DNA of 18,071 nucleotides from Bacteroidales bacterium UBA3388 (GTDB lineage Bacteria > Bacteroidota > Bacteroidia > Bacteroidales > P3), in assembly GCA_002358855.1 (NCBI GenBank), contig DEPQ01000047.1:1-18071 (forward strand), read 5' to 3'. The position numbers were made by a program, and so were the translations under genes. Of the stretch, positions 1-7,669 are shown in pieces; position 1 is the stretch's first letter, and the number at the start of each line of letters is the position of its first letter. Below the pieces are notes generated by a model. It saw only the letters and a program-made list of their open reading frames with translations, did no database searches and was not told where the DNA came from.

Positions 1-35
1 TTTTGAAGTGTTGCATAATATTTGAATATGTATTG

Positions 36-43
36 CAAATATA
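36..43 (-). promoter_or_regulatory. possible leftward -7 promoter element
   Basis: Read on the minus strand this is TATATTTG, an exact fit to the Bacteroidota -7 consensus TAnnTTTG. It would drive a gene beyond the left edge, and it lies past the hairpin at 62-108 that would end transcription of the DUF4293 gene. No TTTG is seen at the expected 19-21 base spacing upstream, so the call rests on one short element in AT-rich DNA. Confidence 0.3.
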
Positions 44-49
44 GAAATA

Positions 50-121
50 TTTCTTTGAATTAAAAAAATAAAGCAAAGAAAAAATTTAATTTTTCTTTGC
101 TTTATTTTATTTTTTTCTTTG
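50..121. repeat. 21-bp-phased CTTTG/CAAAG box cluster
   Basis: Four five-base boxes are centred at 55, 76, 97 and 119, a spacing of 21, 21 and 22. Three read CTTTG on the plus strand (53-57, 95-99, 117-121) and one is inverted, CAAAG (74-78). Bases 50-70 match 20 of 21 positions with the minus strand of 5434-5454 in the valS-rnr intergenic region, so the two regions share a repeat unit. The unit is TTTCTTTG followed by 13 A/T bases. The inverted second box also forms part of the hairpin at 62-108. Function is unknown. Confidence 0.6.
62..108 (-). terminator. AT-rich hairpin terminator after the DUF4293 gene
   Basis: Bases 65-83 and 90-108 are perfect inverted repeats, giving a 19-bp stem with a 6-base loop. 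On the minus strand the stem runs into seven T (A at 62-68 on the plus strand). It begins 20 bases after the DUF4293 stop codon, where an intrinsic terminator would sit. The stem is mostly A-T with four G-C pairs, but its perfect length makes chance unlikely. The plus strand is also T-rich after the stem, so it could work in both directions. Confidence 0.6.
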
Positions 122-127
122 CTTTTT

Positions 128-616
128 TTATCTGATTCTTTCAGAATCTCTGACTAATTTTTCGTCTTTTTTAATTGCTCTTTGGGCTAAGATAAATAAT
201 AAGACTTGTCCCATTGGTAGATAAGTAGAAACTCCGTATATTGTTTTGGTTACTTGGATTTGTTGTTGAGCAAGTGCAGTTTCTTGTGCGGAAATTATCC
301 ACAAAAGCAACATTCCTACGTAAATTGTCGCAATAAGGAATCCAAAAGCTGAGATTCGCATTTGCAAAGGACGATTTTTAAATAGGAAAATAGCAACTAA
401 TGCAAGTATTCCTGTGGCAATAGGGAAGAATATCGCATTCCACGCAATTGTTGTTTGAGGAAGTGCAGTTGAGTCTGCTGGTAAATCTTTTGGAAGAATG
501 TTATATTCTGTTGTATCGTACTTATCTGTTTCAAACTCTGCTAACGGGAAACAGAAACTTAATACTGAAAGGACTAAAACACCAACTAAGTATAATGTTT
601 GTATTCTTTGTATCAT
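128..616 (-). CDS. DUF4293 family membrane protein
   Basis: A 162-residue protein of unknown function. I recognise it as DUF4293, a family confined to Bacteroidota, from the opening MIQRIQTLYL, the four hydrophobic segments (about residues 7-25, 58-79, 86-109 and 131-146) and the charged tail RAIKKDEKLVRDSERIR. The hydrophilic stretch at 27-56 probably forms an extracytoplasmic loop. Full length for the family. The ATG opens the conserved N-terminal motif, so the start is secure. No Shine-Dalgarno is visible. It lies 63 bases downstream of groEL on the same strand, but a hairpin terminator sits between them. No separate promoter is obvious, so some readthrough from groESL may express it. No biochemical role can be given. 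Confidence 0.85.
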   Translation of the reverse strand: MIQRIQTLYLVGVLVLSVLSFCFPLAEFETDKYDTTEYNILPKDLPADSTALPQTTIAWNAIFFPIATGILALVAIFLFKNRPLQMRISAFGFLIATIYVGMLLLWIISAQETALAQQQIQVTKTIYGVSTYLPMGQVLLFILAQRAIKKDEKLVRDSERIR

Positions 617-630
617 AATATCTTGTTTTT

Positions 631-667
631 AAAAAACAATAAGCCCAAGAGAATCTCTTGGACTTAT
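631..667 (-). terminator. intrinsic terminator of groESL
   Basis: Plus-strand bases 639-651 and 655-667 are inverted repeats: a 13-bp stem with a 3-base loop. The single mismatch becomes a G-U wobble in the leftward transcript. On the minus strand the stem is followed after three bases by six T (A at 631-636). It begins 12 bases after the groEL stop codon and shows the classic stem plus U-tract form. Confidence 0.8.
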
Positions 668-679
668 CGATTATATTTT

Positions 680-2308
680 TTAATACATTCCTGGCATTCC
701 ACCTGGTGCACCTGGCATTGCTGGTGCTTCTTCTTTTATTTCTGAAAGAACGCATTCTGTTGTCAAAATCATAGATGCGATTGACGCTGCATTCTCTATT
801 GCTACTCTTGCAACTTTTGTAGGGTCTATAACTCCACTTGCGTGTAGGTCTTCATAGACTTCTGTTCTTGCATTAAAGCCAAAATCTCCTTGAAGCTCTT
901 TTACTTTGTTTACAACAACAGATCCTTCCATTCCTGCATTGGCTACGATTTGGCGAAGTGGCTCTTCCAATGCTCTGCGTACGATTTGGATTCCTGTTTC
1001 TTCGTCTTCGTTTTCTCCTTTAAGGTTTTCTAAGGCTGAAATTGCTCTTATGAAAGCTACTCCACCGCCTGGGATAATTCCTTCTTCAAGTGCTGCTCTT
1101 GTTGCGTTAAGTGCATCATCGAAACGGTCTTTCTTTTCTTTCATTTCTACCTCTGAGGCTGCTCCAACATAGATTACTGCAACTCCACCTGCAAGTTTTG
1201 CAAGTCTTTCTTGTAGTTTTTCTCTGTCGTAGTCAGATGTAGTTTTTTCAATTTGTGCTTTGATTTGGCTAACTCTTGCATCAATTTGTTCTTTTGCTCC
1301 TGCACCTGATACAATTGTTGTATTGTCTTTATCAACTGTGATTTTTTGTGCAGAACCAAGCATTGTTAAGTCAGCATCTTCAAGTTTGTATCCTTTTTCT
1401 TCTGAAATAACTGTACCGCCTGTTAGAATTGCTATGTCTTCTAACATTTCTTTTCTTCTGTCTCCAAATCCTGGTGCTTTAACTGCAACAATCTTTAAAG
1501 AACCTCTTAGACGGTTTACAACAAGTGTTGCTAATGCTTCACCTTCTATGTCTTCTGATATGATAAGTAAGCCTCTCCCTGTTTGAACTGTTTTTTCTAA
1601 TATAGGTAAAAGTTCTTTTAGGTTAGAGATTTTCTTGTCATAAATCAAGATGAAAGGATTTTCGTATATTGCTTCCATCTTTTCGGTGTTTGTAACAAAG
1701 TATGGAGAAAGGAAACCTCTGTCAAATTGCATTCCTTCTACAACTTTTACTGTTGTGTCTAAGCCTTTTGCTTCTTCAATAGTGATTACACCTTCTTTTT
1801 TAACCTTATCCATTGCTTCTGCAATCATTTGACCGATGAATTTGTCGTTGTTTGCAGATATTGTAGCAACTTGTTCTACTTTTTCTTTGCCTTCGCCAAT
1901 TTCTCTTGAACGAGCCTTTAAATCTTTTATTACTTCTGCAACTGCTTTGTCAATTCCGCGTTTCAAATCCATTGGATTCGCACCAGCAGTTACGTTTTTG
2001 ATACCTGTATTTACTATTGCTTGTGCTAAAACTGTTGCAGTAGTTGTACCATCGCCTGCTTGGTCGTTTGTTTTTGAAGCAACTTCTTTTACTAACTGAG
2101 CTCCCATGTTTTGAACTGCGTCTTCTAATTCTACTTCCTTAGCAACAGAAACTCCGTCCTTTGTAATATGTGGCGCACCGAACTTTTTATCAATAATAAC
2201 GTTTCTTCCCTTTGGTCCTAATGTTACTTTAACAGCATTAGCCAAAGCATCAACTCCTAATCTTAATTGTTCTCTTGCTTCTGTGTTGAATATTATGTTT
2301 TTTGCCAT
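680..2308 (-). CDS. groEL: chaperonin GroEL (Hsp60)
   Basis: Large subunit of the cytosolic ATP-driven folding chamber; with GroES it encloses and refolds non-native proteins. The 542-residue protein has usual family length. It starts MAKNIIFNTEAREQLRLGVD and carries the nucleotide-binding signature GDGTTT at 85-90, with D51 in the preceding ITKDGVSVAKE motif. The order is equatorial, intermediate, apical (about 190-375), intermediate, equatorial. The tail has a Gly-Met-rich segment (PGAPGGMPGMY), as typical GroELs do. The gene lies 12 bases downstream of groES on the same strand, the standard groESL operon, and is followed by a strong hairpin terminator. No Shine-Dalgarno precedes the ATG. 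Nothing is unusual in the protein. Confidence 0.98.
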   Translation of the reverse strand: MAKNIIFNTEAREQLRLGVDALANAVKVTLGPKGRNVIIDKKFGAPHITKDGVSVAKEVELEDAVQNMGAQLVKEVASKTNDQAGDGTTTATVLAQAIVNTGIKNVTAGANPMDLKRGIDKAVAEVIKDLKARSREIGEGKEKVEQVATISANNDKFIGQMIAEAMDKVKKEGVITIEEAKGLDTTVKVVEGMQFDRGFLSPYFVTNTEKMEAIYENPFILIYDKKISNLKELLPILEKTVQTGRGLLIISEDIEGEALATLVVNRLRGSLKIVAVKAPGFGDRRKEMLEDIAILTGGTVISEEKGYKLEDADLTMLGSAQKITVDKDNTTIVSGAGAKEQIDARVSQIKAQIEKTTSDYDREKLQERLAKLAGGVAVIYVGAASEVEMKEKKDRFDDALNATRAALEEGIIPGGGVAFIRAISALENLKGENEDEETGIQIVRRALEEPLRQIVANAGMEGSVVVNKVKELQGDFGFNARTEVYEDLHASGVIDPTKVARVAIENAASIASMILTTECVLSEIKEEAPAMPGAPGGMPGMY

Positions 2309-2320
2309 TGTCTTATTTTT

Positions 2321-2599
2321 TTAGATTATTGCATAAATGTCGTTTTCTCTCATGATAAGGTAGTCAATACCATCTATCGCTATCTCTGTTCCTGAATATT
2401 TTCCGTAAAGGACTTGATCGCCTACTTTAACTGTCATTGGCTCATCTTTTTTTCCTGGTCCTACTGCTACTACTTCTCCTCTCATTGGTTTTTCTTTTGC
2501 AGTGTCAGGTATAATTATTCCTGAAGCAGTTTTTTGTTCCATTTCTGCAGGTTTAATTAAAACTCTGTCAGATAAAGGTCTAACGTTTACATTTGCCAT
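2321..2599 (-). CDS. groES: co-chaperonin GroES (Hsp10)
   Basis: A 92-residue co-chaperonin whose heptameric ring caps GroEL and sets the folding chamber volume. Visible features are the N-terminal VRPLSDRVLIKP strand, the mobile loop region (about 17-34, containing TASGIIIPDTAKEKP), GEVVAVGPG, and the C-terminal half VKVGDQVLYGKYSG...DYLIMRENDI. Length is normal for a bacterial GroES. It is first gene of the groESL pair. AGGAG lies nine bases before the ATG, unusual in this window. Upstream DNA holds a palindrome and a -24/-12-like element rather than the CIRCE operator of HrcA-regulated groESL operons. Confidence 0.98.
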   Translation of the reverse strand: MANVNVRPLSDRVLIKPAEMEQKTASGIIIPDTAKEKPMRGEVVAVGPGKKDEPMTVKVGDQVLYGKYSGTEIAIDGIDYLIMRENDIYAII

Positions 2600-2608
2600 T
2601 TCGTTAAT

Positions 2609-2613
2609 CTCCT
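2609..2613 (-). promoter_or_regulatory. Shine-Dalgarno of groES
   Basis: AGGAG on the minus strand, nine bases before the groES ATG. Most genes in this window have no such sequence, so it may mark strong or conditional translation of the chaperonin operon. Confidence 0.6.
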
Positions 2614-2659
2614 ATTATTATTTTATAGTTTATAATTTTATTTCTTTTAAACACTAAAA

Positions 2660-2700
2660 GGGAAATTTTGTTCCAAATTCTTTTTGCTGACAATTTGTCA
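2660..2700 (-). promoter_or_regulatory. putative groESL control region: palindrome plus -24/-12-like element
   Basis: Bases 2688-2700 form a 13-base palindrome, TGACA on one arm and TGTCA on the other (six-base arms around a single central base). Ten bases downstream on the minus strand, 2660-2677 reads TTTGGAACAAAATTTCCC. This resembles a sigma-54 -24/-12 promoter (GG-N10-GC), except that the second dinucleotide is CC. Initiation about 12 bases further would leave a leader of roughly 50 bases before groES. No CIRCE element and no TAnnTTTG element were found in the interval. The palindrome is seen directly; its role as an operator or activator site is inference. Confidence 0.4.
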
Positions 2701-2709
2701 TAAAAATTT

Positions 2710-5340
2710 TTATAAGAATGCTTTTAATTGTTCTTTTAATGTTTCAATCTTTTGTTCTGCGTCTGAAAGTTTCTTTCTTTCCATTGCTACAACTTGTTCT
2801 GGTGCTTTACTAACAAAGTTTTCGTTTGAAAGTTTTTTCATTACAGAATTTTTAAAGCCTTCGTAGTACTCTATATCAGCTTTTATCTTCTTTATTTCTT
2901 CTTCTTTGTTTACGTTATCTGTCAAAGGAACAAAGAATTCAAGTGTACGAACCATTTTTGCAATCGCTTTTTCAATCTTTTCTTCGCAAGAAGCAAGTGT
3001 TTCAAGATTGCAAAGTTTGCAAACAATATCTGAGTATTTTTCTATAATGTTTCCTTCTTCTGAACGAGTGAAATAAACTTGTAAAGCAACTTTTTGAGCG
3101 ATGTTTTTCTCATTTCTTACACTTCTAATTGCAGTAATAAATTCTTCAATGAAATCAAATTCGCTCAAAAGTGTAGAATTTACTTCTCTTATTGCTGGAA
3201 GCTGAGATTGCATTATGAAATCGTTTTCTTTTCTCTCTTTTATGATATGATAAACCTCTTCGCTGACAAACGGCATAAAAGGATGAAGAATTTTCATTAC
3301 TTCTTCAAAAATATCAAGTGTTGCTTCGAAGGTTTTTCTGTCAATAGGAGCTTGGTAAGCAGGCTTAATAATCTCCAAATACCAAGAACAAAGATCGTCC
3401 CATACGAATTTGTAAACGCTCATCAAAGATTCAGACAAACGATACTTTGAAAAATCATCTTCCAAATCGCAAAGCGTTTTGTTCATCTTTTCTTTGAACC
3501 ACTCAATTGCAAGAGCCGAACTTGCAGGTTGCTCAATGTCTTCAACCTTCCAAGATTTTATCAAACGCAAAGCATTCCAAATCTTATTAGAGAAGTTTCT
3601 TCCTTGTTCGCAATAACTTTCATCAAAAGGTAAATCGTTACCAGCAGGAGAGGCAAGCAACATTCCCATTCTTACACCGTCTGCTCCGTATTTCTCAATC
3701 AATTCAATAGGGTCAGGACTGTTTCCAAGACTTTTGCTCATCTTTCTTCCGAGTTTGTCTCTTACGATTCCAGTGAAGTAAACATTCTTAAACGGAACTT
3801 CTTTCTTGTATTCTAATCCTGCAATAATCATTCTCGCAACCCAGAAGAAGATAATTTCTGGTGCAGTGATTAAGTCGTTTGTTGGATAGTAATAATTGAT
3901 TTCTTCGTTGTTTGGATTTCTGATGCCATCAAAGACACTCATAGGCCAAAGCCATGAAGAAAACCAAGTATCTAAAACATCTTCATCTTGTTTTAAGTCA
4001 TTGAGTGTGTAATTCTCTGTTGGGAAAAGTTCTTGTGCTTTCTTCAACGCTTCTTCTGCTGATTTTGCAACAACAAATTCCCTATTTGGTAAATGATATG
4101 CAGGAATTCTTTGTCCCCACCATAGTTGTCGAGAAATACACCAGTCTTTTACGTTTTCCATCCAATGACGGTAAGTGTTTTTGAACTTAGAAGGGTGGAA
4201 TTTTATTTCATCGCTCATTACAACTTCAAGAGCTGGTTTAGCCAATTCCTCCATTTTCAAAAACCATTGAAGAGATAATTTTGGTTCTATTACAGCTCCT
4301 GTTCTCTCTGAACAACCTACCTTATTATTGTAGTCTTCTATTTTAAACATTAAGTCTGCTGCTTGAAGATCTTTTGCAATTTGTTTTCTGCATTCAAATC
4401 TGTCTAATCCAGCGTACTGTTTTCCATTTTCGTTTAGGCTTCCGTTGTCGTTGAATATGTCAATTGAGTCAAGTTTGTGCTTGATTCCTAAATTATAGTC
4501 GTTAATATCGTGAGCAGGTGTTATTTTTAATGCTCCTGTTCCAAATTCTCTATCTACATATTCATCAAATATCACAGGAATGCTTCGTCCTACGATTGGA
4601 ATTATTACTTTCTTTCCTTTTAAATGAGAATATCTCTCATCTTCTGGGTGAACGCAAACTGCTGTGTCGCCTAAAATCGTTTCTGGACGTGTGGTTGCTA
4701 CAATTATATATTCGTCTGAGTTTTCTATTTTGTATTTTAAGTAATATAATTTAGAATTTTGTTCTTTGAAAATTACTTCTTCATCACTCAAAGCAGTCAA
4801 TGCAACAGGATCCCAGTTTACCATACGAACGCCTCTGTAAATAAGGCCTTTTTCATATAAGTCTACAAAGACGTCAATCACTGATTCGTATAAAGCATCT
4901 TCCATTGTAAAACGTGTTCTGTCCCAATCGCAAGATGCACCGAGTTTTTTAAGTTGTTCAAGTATGATTCCACCGTGTTTTTCTTTCCATTGCCAAGCGT
5001 GAGACAAAAATTCCTCTCTACTAAGGTCTTTTTTGTCAATTCCTTCTGCTTTTAATTTTGCTACAACCTTTGCTTCGGTTGCAATAGAAGCGTGATCGGT
5101 GCCAGGAACCCAACAAGCGTTAAATCCTTTCATTCTTGCACGGCGTACAAGCACGTCTTGAATTGTGTTATTAAGCATGTGGCCCATGTGAAGTACTCCT
5201 GTAACGTTAGGAGGGGGGATTACAATTGTAAAAGCCTTACGATTATCAGGTTTAGAACTAAAACATTTGTTTTCTAACCAAGCAGAATACCATTTATCTT
5301 CAACTATTGCTGGATTATATTTGCTTTCTATTTCTATCAT
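2710..5340 (-). CDS. valS: valyl-tRNA synthetase
   Basis: Class I aminoacyl-tRNA synthetase that charges tRNA-Val with valine in the cytosol and edits misactivated threonine. The 876-residue protein has full family length. The HIGH signature appears as HMGH at 51-54 after PPPNVTGVL, and KMSKS is at 533-537 (GRKMSKSLGN). CISRQLWWGQRIPAY and the catalytic-core DLITAPEIIFFWVARM segment match ValRS. A CP1 editing insert lies roughly between residues 190 and 345. The anticodon-binding domain follows KMSKS, and the C-terminus (about 808-874) is the charged coiled-coil arm typical of ValRS. It diverges from rnr across a repeat-bearing intergenic region, with a TATCTTTG element 32 bases before the ATG. 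No terminator is visible between it and the groES control region. Confidence 0.98.
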   Translation of the reverse strand: MIEIESKYNPAIVEDKWYSAWLENKCFSSKPDNRKAFTIVIPPPNVTGVLHMGHMLNNTIQDVLVRRARMKGFNACWVPGTDHASIATEAKVVAKLKAEGIDKKDLSREEFLSHAWQWKEKHGGIILEQLKKLGASCDWDRTRFTMEDALYESVIDVFVDLYEKGLIYRGVRMVNWDPVALTALSDEEVIFKEQNSKLYYLKYKIENSDEYIIVATTRPETILGDTAVCVHPEDERYSHLKGKKVIIPIVGRSIPVIFDEYVDREFGTGALKITPAHDINDYNLGIKHKLDSIDIFNDNGSLNENGKQYAGLDRFECRKQIAKDLQAADLMFKIEDYNNKVGCSERTGAVIEPKLSLQWFLKMEELAKPALEVVMSDEIKFHPSKFKNTYRHWMENVKDWCISRQLWWGQRIPAYHLPNREFVVAKSAEEALKKAQELFPTENYTLNDLKQDEDVLDTWFSSWLWPMSVFDGIRNPNNEEINYYYPTNDLITAPEIIFFWVARMIIAGLEYKKEVPFKNVYFTGIVRDKLGRKMSKSLGNSPDPIELIEKYGADGVRMGMLLASPAGNDLPFDESYCEQGRNFSNKIWNALRLIKSWKVEDIEQPASSALAIEWFKEKMNKTLCDLEDDFSKYRLSESLMSVYKFVWDDLCSWYLEIIKPAYQAPIDRKTFEATLDIFEEVMKILHPFMPFVSEEVYHIIKERKENDFIMQSQLPAIREVNSTLLSEFDFIEEFITAIRSVRNEKNIAQKVALQVYFTRSEEGNIIEKYSDIVCKLCNLETLASCEEKIEKAIAKMVRTLEFFVPLTDNVNKEEEIKKIKADIEYYEGFKNSVMKKLSNENFVSKAPEQVVAMERKKLSDAEQKIETLKEQLKAFL

Positions 5341-5372
5341 AGTTAAAATTATTTTAGTGAATTATGAATTGG

Positions 5373-5380
5373 CAAAGATA
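5373..5380 (-). promoter_or_regulatory. -7 promoter element of valS
   Basis: TATCTTTG on the minus strand, an exact fit to TAnnTTTG, 32 bases upstream of the valS ATG. The nearest upstream TTTG (in repeat copy 5405-5409) is 24 bases away, longer than the usual 19-21, so the -33 partner is uncertain. Confidence 0.5.
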
Positions 5381-5383
5381 AAA

Positions 5384-5509
5384 CAAAAAAAGCAATTATT
5401 AAATCAAAGAATTAAGAAAATAAATCAAAGAAATATTTTTTTAAATCAAAGAAATAATTTTCTAAAACAAAGAAATTATTTATTTTTGCAAAGAAATATC
5501 TTTTGTTAT
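5384..5509. repeat. six-copy 21-bp phased tandem repeat
   Basis: Six imperfect copies lie at exactly 21-base spacing, with the marker C at 5384, 5405, 5426, 5447, 5468 and 5489. Five copies carry CAAAG and four carry CAAAGAAAT; the rest of each unit is A/T. Nearly every G or C in the interval falls at the same phase, so this is not just AT richness. The array fills the valS-rnr gap and its last copy runs into the rnr start codon. Because 21 is a multiple of three, one frame reads as heptads NQRNxFL; I judge this non-coding. The period equals two turns of B-DNA, so the boxes face the same side of the helix. A unit nearly identical to one here occurs at 50-70. Confidence 0.8.
5481..5488 (+). 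promoter_or_regulatory. -7 promoter element of rnr
   Basis: TATTTTTG fits TAnnTTTG and lies 19 bases before the rnr ATG, implying a very short leader. The 19-base spacer ends at a T-rich stretch rather than an exact TTTG. The element falls at the end of the fifth 21-bp repeat copy, so promoter and array overlap. Confidence 0.5.
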
Positions 5510-7658
5510 GGCAGAAAAAAAAGAACAAAACTCTGAATTTAAGACTTCAATACTTAAAATATTTGCTTTAAACCCTAATTCTCTTTTCAATTATAAACAA
5601 ATATCATCTCGACTTGGTTATTCAGATAAAGCAACTAAACAAATGGTGCAAAATTATTTGAAAACTATGAGCCAAGAGAATATAATTTCGGAAGAAAAGC
5701 AAGGAAAATATAAATTAAACCCTATTTACATAACAAGCAATGTGCTTCCTAAACATTACATTGTGGGAACTGTTGATATGAAACAAACAGGTAAAGCATA
5801 CGTTCTTGTAGATGAAGGTGAGGATATATACATTTCTCATAATAATACAAATCATGCACTTCATGGAGATAAGGTTAAGGTTTATCTTTTCCCACAACGT
5901 AAAAATAGAAAAAGAGAAGGACAAATTATTGAAATAATAGAAAGGGCGAAAACCTCGTTTGTGGGAATTTTGGAAATGCATAGTAGATACGCTTTCGTAA
6001 TTCCTGATTCTTCTTTTATGCCTGTTGATATTTTTATACCAATAGACTGCGTTTCTTCTGCAAAAAATGGAGATAAAGTCTTAGCGGAAATCACCGAATG
6101 GCCAGAAAGTGCAAACAATCCTTTTGGAAAAATTCTTAAAGTACTTGGAAAACCTGGTGATAATGACGTTGAAATGCAGTCAATACTCTCTGAATTTGAT
6201 TTTCCTTTGTTTTTTCCAGAGCAAGTAGAGAAAGAAGCAGCGGAAATACCAATTCAGTTGTCGCAATCAGAGATTAAGAAACGTAAAGATTTCAGAGATA
6301 GAATTACCTTTACGATAGACCCAGACGATGCAAAGGATTTTGATGACGCACTCTCTGTATTGCAACTCTCAAATGGTAATTATGAAATAGGAATTCATAT
6401 TGCAGATGTGAGTTACTATGTAAAACAAGGCGGAGAAATAGACAAGCAAGCTTTTGAGAGAGGAACGTCAGTTTATTTAGTAGATAGAACAATCCCAATG
6501 TTACCAGAAAAATTATGCAATGGCGTTTGTTCACTACGACAAGGCGAAGAAAAATTTTGTTTCTCAGTAGTTTTTGAAATGACTCCAAAAGCTGAGATAG
6601 TAAATCAATGGATTGGAAAAACCGTTATAGAATCTAACAGACGATTTACCTATCAAGAAGCACAGAAAGTAATAGAAGAACAAGGAGGAGAAATGAGTGA
6701 ATATATTCTTCCTTTGTGGTCGCTTGCCGAAATAATGAGAAAAAAACGATTTAAGGCGGGTGCGATAAATTTTGAAAGCGAAGAAGTAAAGTTTCACTTA
6801 GATGAAAACGCTAAACCAATAGGAGTCTATGTTAAAGAATCAAAAGAAGCCAATTGGTTAATAGAAGAATTTATGCTTTTGGCCAATAAGAAAGTTGCGG
6901 AGTTTATTGGTAAACAAAAACAAAAGAATAAAGCCAAGACATTTGTGTATAGAGTTCACGATGAGCCAAATCAAGAAAAATTAAACATATTTAAAGAATT
7001 AATAGGAAAGTTTGGCTACACCTTAAACGATAAAAGCCGTAGTTCATTGGCTAAAAGTTTTAACTCGCTCTTTGAAAAAATAAACGGAAAAGGCGAACAA
7101 ACAATGATAAGTATGATTGCACTTCGCACAATGAGTAAAGCAATCTACACAACAGATAATATAGGACACTATGGCTTAGGATTTCCATATTATACTCACT
7201 TTACCTCACCAATAAGACGCTATCCTGATTTAATGGTTCATAGACTTTTGGAATTATATCTTGAAGACAAACCAAGCGTTAATAAAGAAGTGTTTGAGCA
7301 AAGATGCGAACATTGTTCTAATATGGAGAAAAAAGCGGCCGAAGCAGAAAGAATGAGTGTGAAATACAAGCAAGCAGAATTTCTTTTAGATAAAGTAGGA
7401 AAAGTTTTTGAAGGAGTGATTTCAGGAGTGAGTAAATGGGGAATATATGTCTTGTTAGATGAAAGCAAATGCGAAGGATTAGTGCCGATAAAGACAATAA
7501 ACGATGATTTTTACGCCTTAGATGAGGACAATTTTCGCTATGTAGGAAAAGATTCTGGTAAAGTATATCAATTAGGAATGAGAATAAAAATAAAAATAGA
7601 GAAAGTAAATATGATGAAAAAGCAAATGGATTTCTCTATTGTAAACGATGAAAAATAA
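5508..7658 (+). CDS. rnr: ribonuclease R (RNB family 3'-5' exoribonuclease)
   Basis: Processive 3'-5' exoribonuclease that degrades structured RNA and takes part in RNA quality control in the cytosol. The 716-residue protein has the RNase R order: a winged-helix segment (about 10-70, with YKQISSRLGYSDKATKQ), cold-shock-like OB domains (about 80-225), the RNB catalytic domain (about 260-590), and an S1 RNA-binding domain (about 630-708, FEGVISGVSKWGIYVLL). The metal-binding acidic cluster TIDPDDAKDFDDA is intact, with D271, D277, D279 and D280. The winged helix and single C-terminal S1 favour RNase R over RNase II. The chosen ATG gives the usual short charged N-terminus; there is no Shine-Dalgarno. 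It heads a tight cluster with purD 11 bases downstream. Confidence 0.96.
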   Translation: MAEKKEQNSEFKTSILKIFALNPNSLFNYKQISSRLGYSDKATKQMVQNYLKTMSQENIISEEKQGKYKLNPIYITSNVLPKHYIVGTVDMKQTGKAYVLVDEGEDIYISHNNTNHALHGDKVKVYLFPQRKNRKREGQIIEIIERAKTSFVGILEMHSRYAFVIPDSSFMPVDIFIPIDCVSSAKNGDKVLAEITEWPESANNPFGKILKVLGKPGDNDVEMQSILSEFDFPLFFPEQVEKEAAEIPIQLSQSEIKKRKDFRDRITFTIDPDDAKDFDDALSVLQLSNGNYEIGIHIADVSYYVKQGGEIDKQAFERGTSVYLVDRTIPMLPEKLCNGVCSLRQGEEKFCFSVVFEMTPKAEIVNQWIGKTVIESNRRFTYQEAQKVIEEQGGEMSEYILPLWSLAEIMRKKRFKAGAINFESEEVKFHLDENAKPIGVYVKESKEANWLIEEFMLLANKKVAEFIGKQKQKNKAKTFVYRVHDEPNQEKLNIFKELIGKFGYTLNDKSRSSLAKSFNSLFEKINGKGEQTMISMIALRTMSKAIYTTDNIGHYGLGFPYYTHFTSPIRRYPDLMVHRLLELYLEDKPSVNKEVFEQRCEHCSNMEKKAAEAERMSVKYKQAEFLLDKVGKVFEGVISGVSKWGIYVLLDESKCEGLVPIKTINDDFYALDEDNFRYVGKDSGKVYQLGMRIKIKIEKVNMMKKQMDFSIVNDEK

Positions 7659-7669
7659 AAATTAAAGAT

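Noticed and set aside
906..2099. Several 60-108 codon open frames antisense to groEL
   Set aside because: They mirror a highly conserved coding gene, have no recognisable domain and no initiation signals. They are shadows of groEL codon bias.
2700..2713. AT-only palindrome at the valS stop codon as a possible terminator
   Set aside because: The stem has no G-C pair and no loop or separate U-tract, so it is unlikely to be stable enough; chance is likely in such AT-rich DNA.
5384..5509. The 21-bp array as a CRISPR array
   Set aside because: Units are continuous and degenerate with no unique spacers between repeats, far shorter than CRISPR repeats, and no cas genes are near.
5267..5536. An 89-codon open frame with heptad NQRNxFL repeats across the valS-rnr gap
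   Set aside because: The heptads arise because the 21-bp DNA repeat is a multiple of three. The frame begins antisense inside valS and ends inside rnr in another frame, with no separate promoter.
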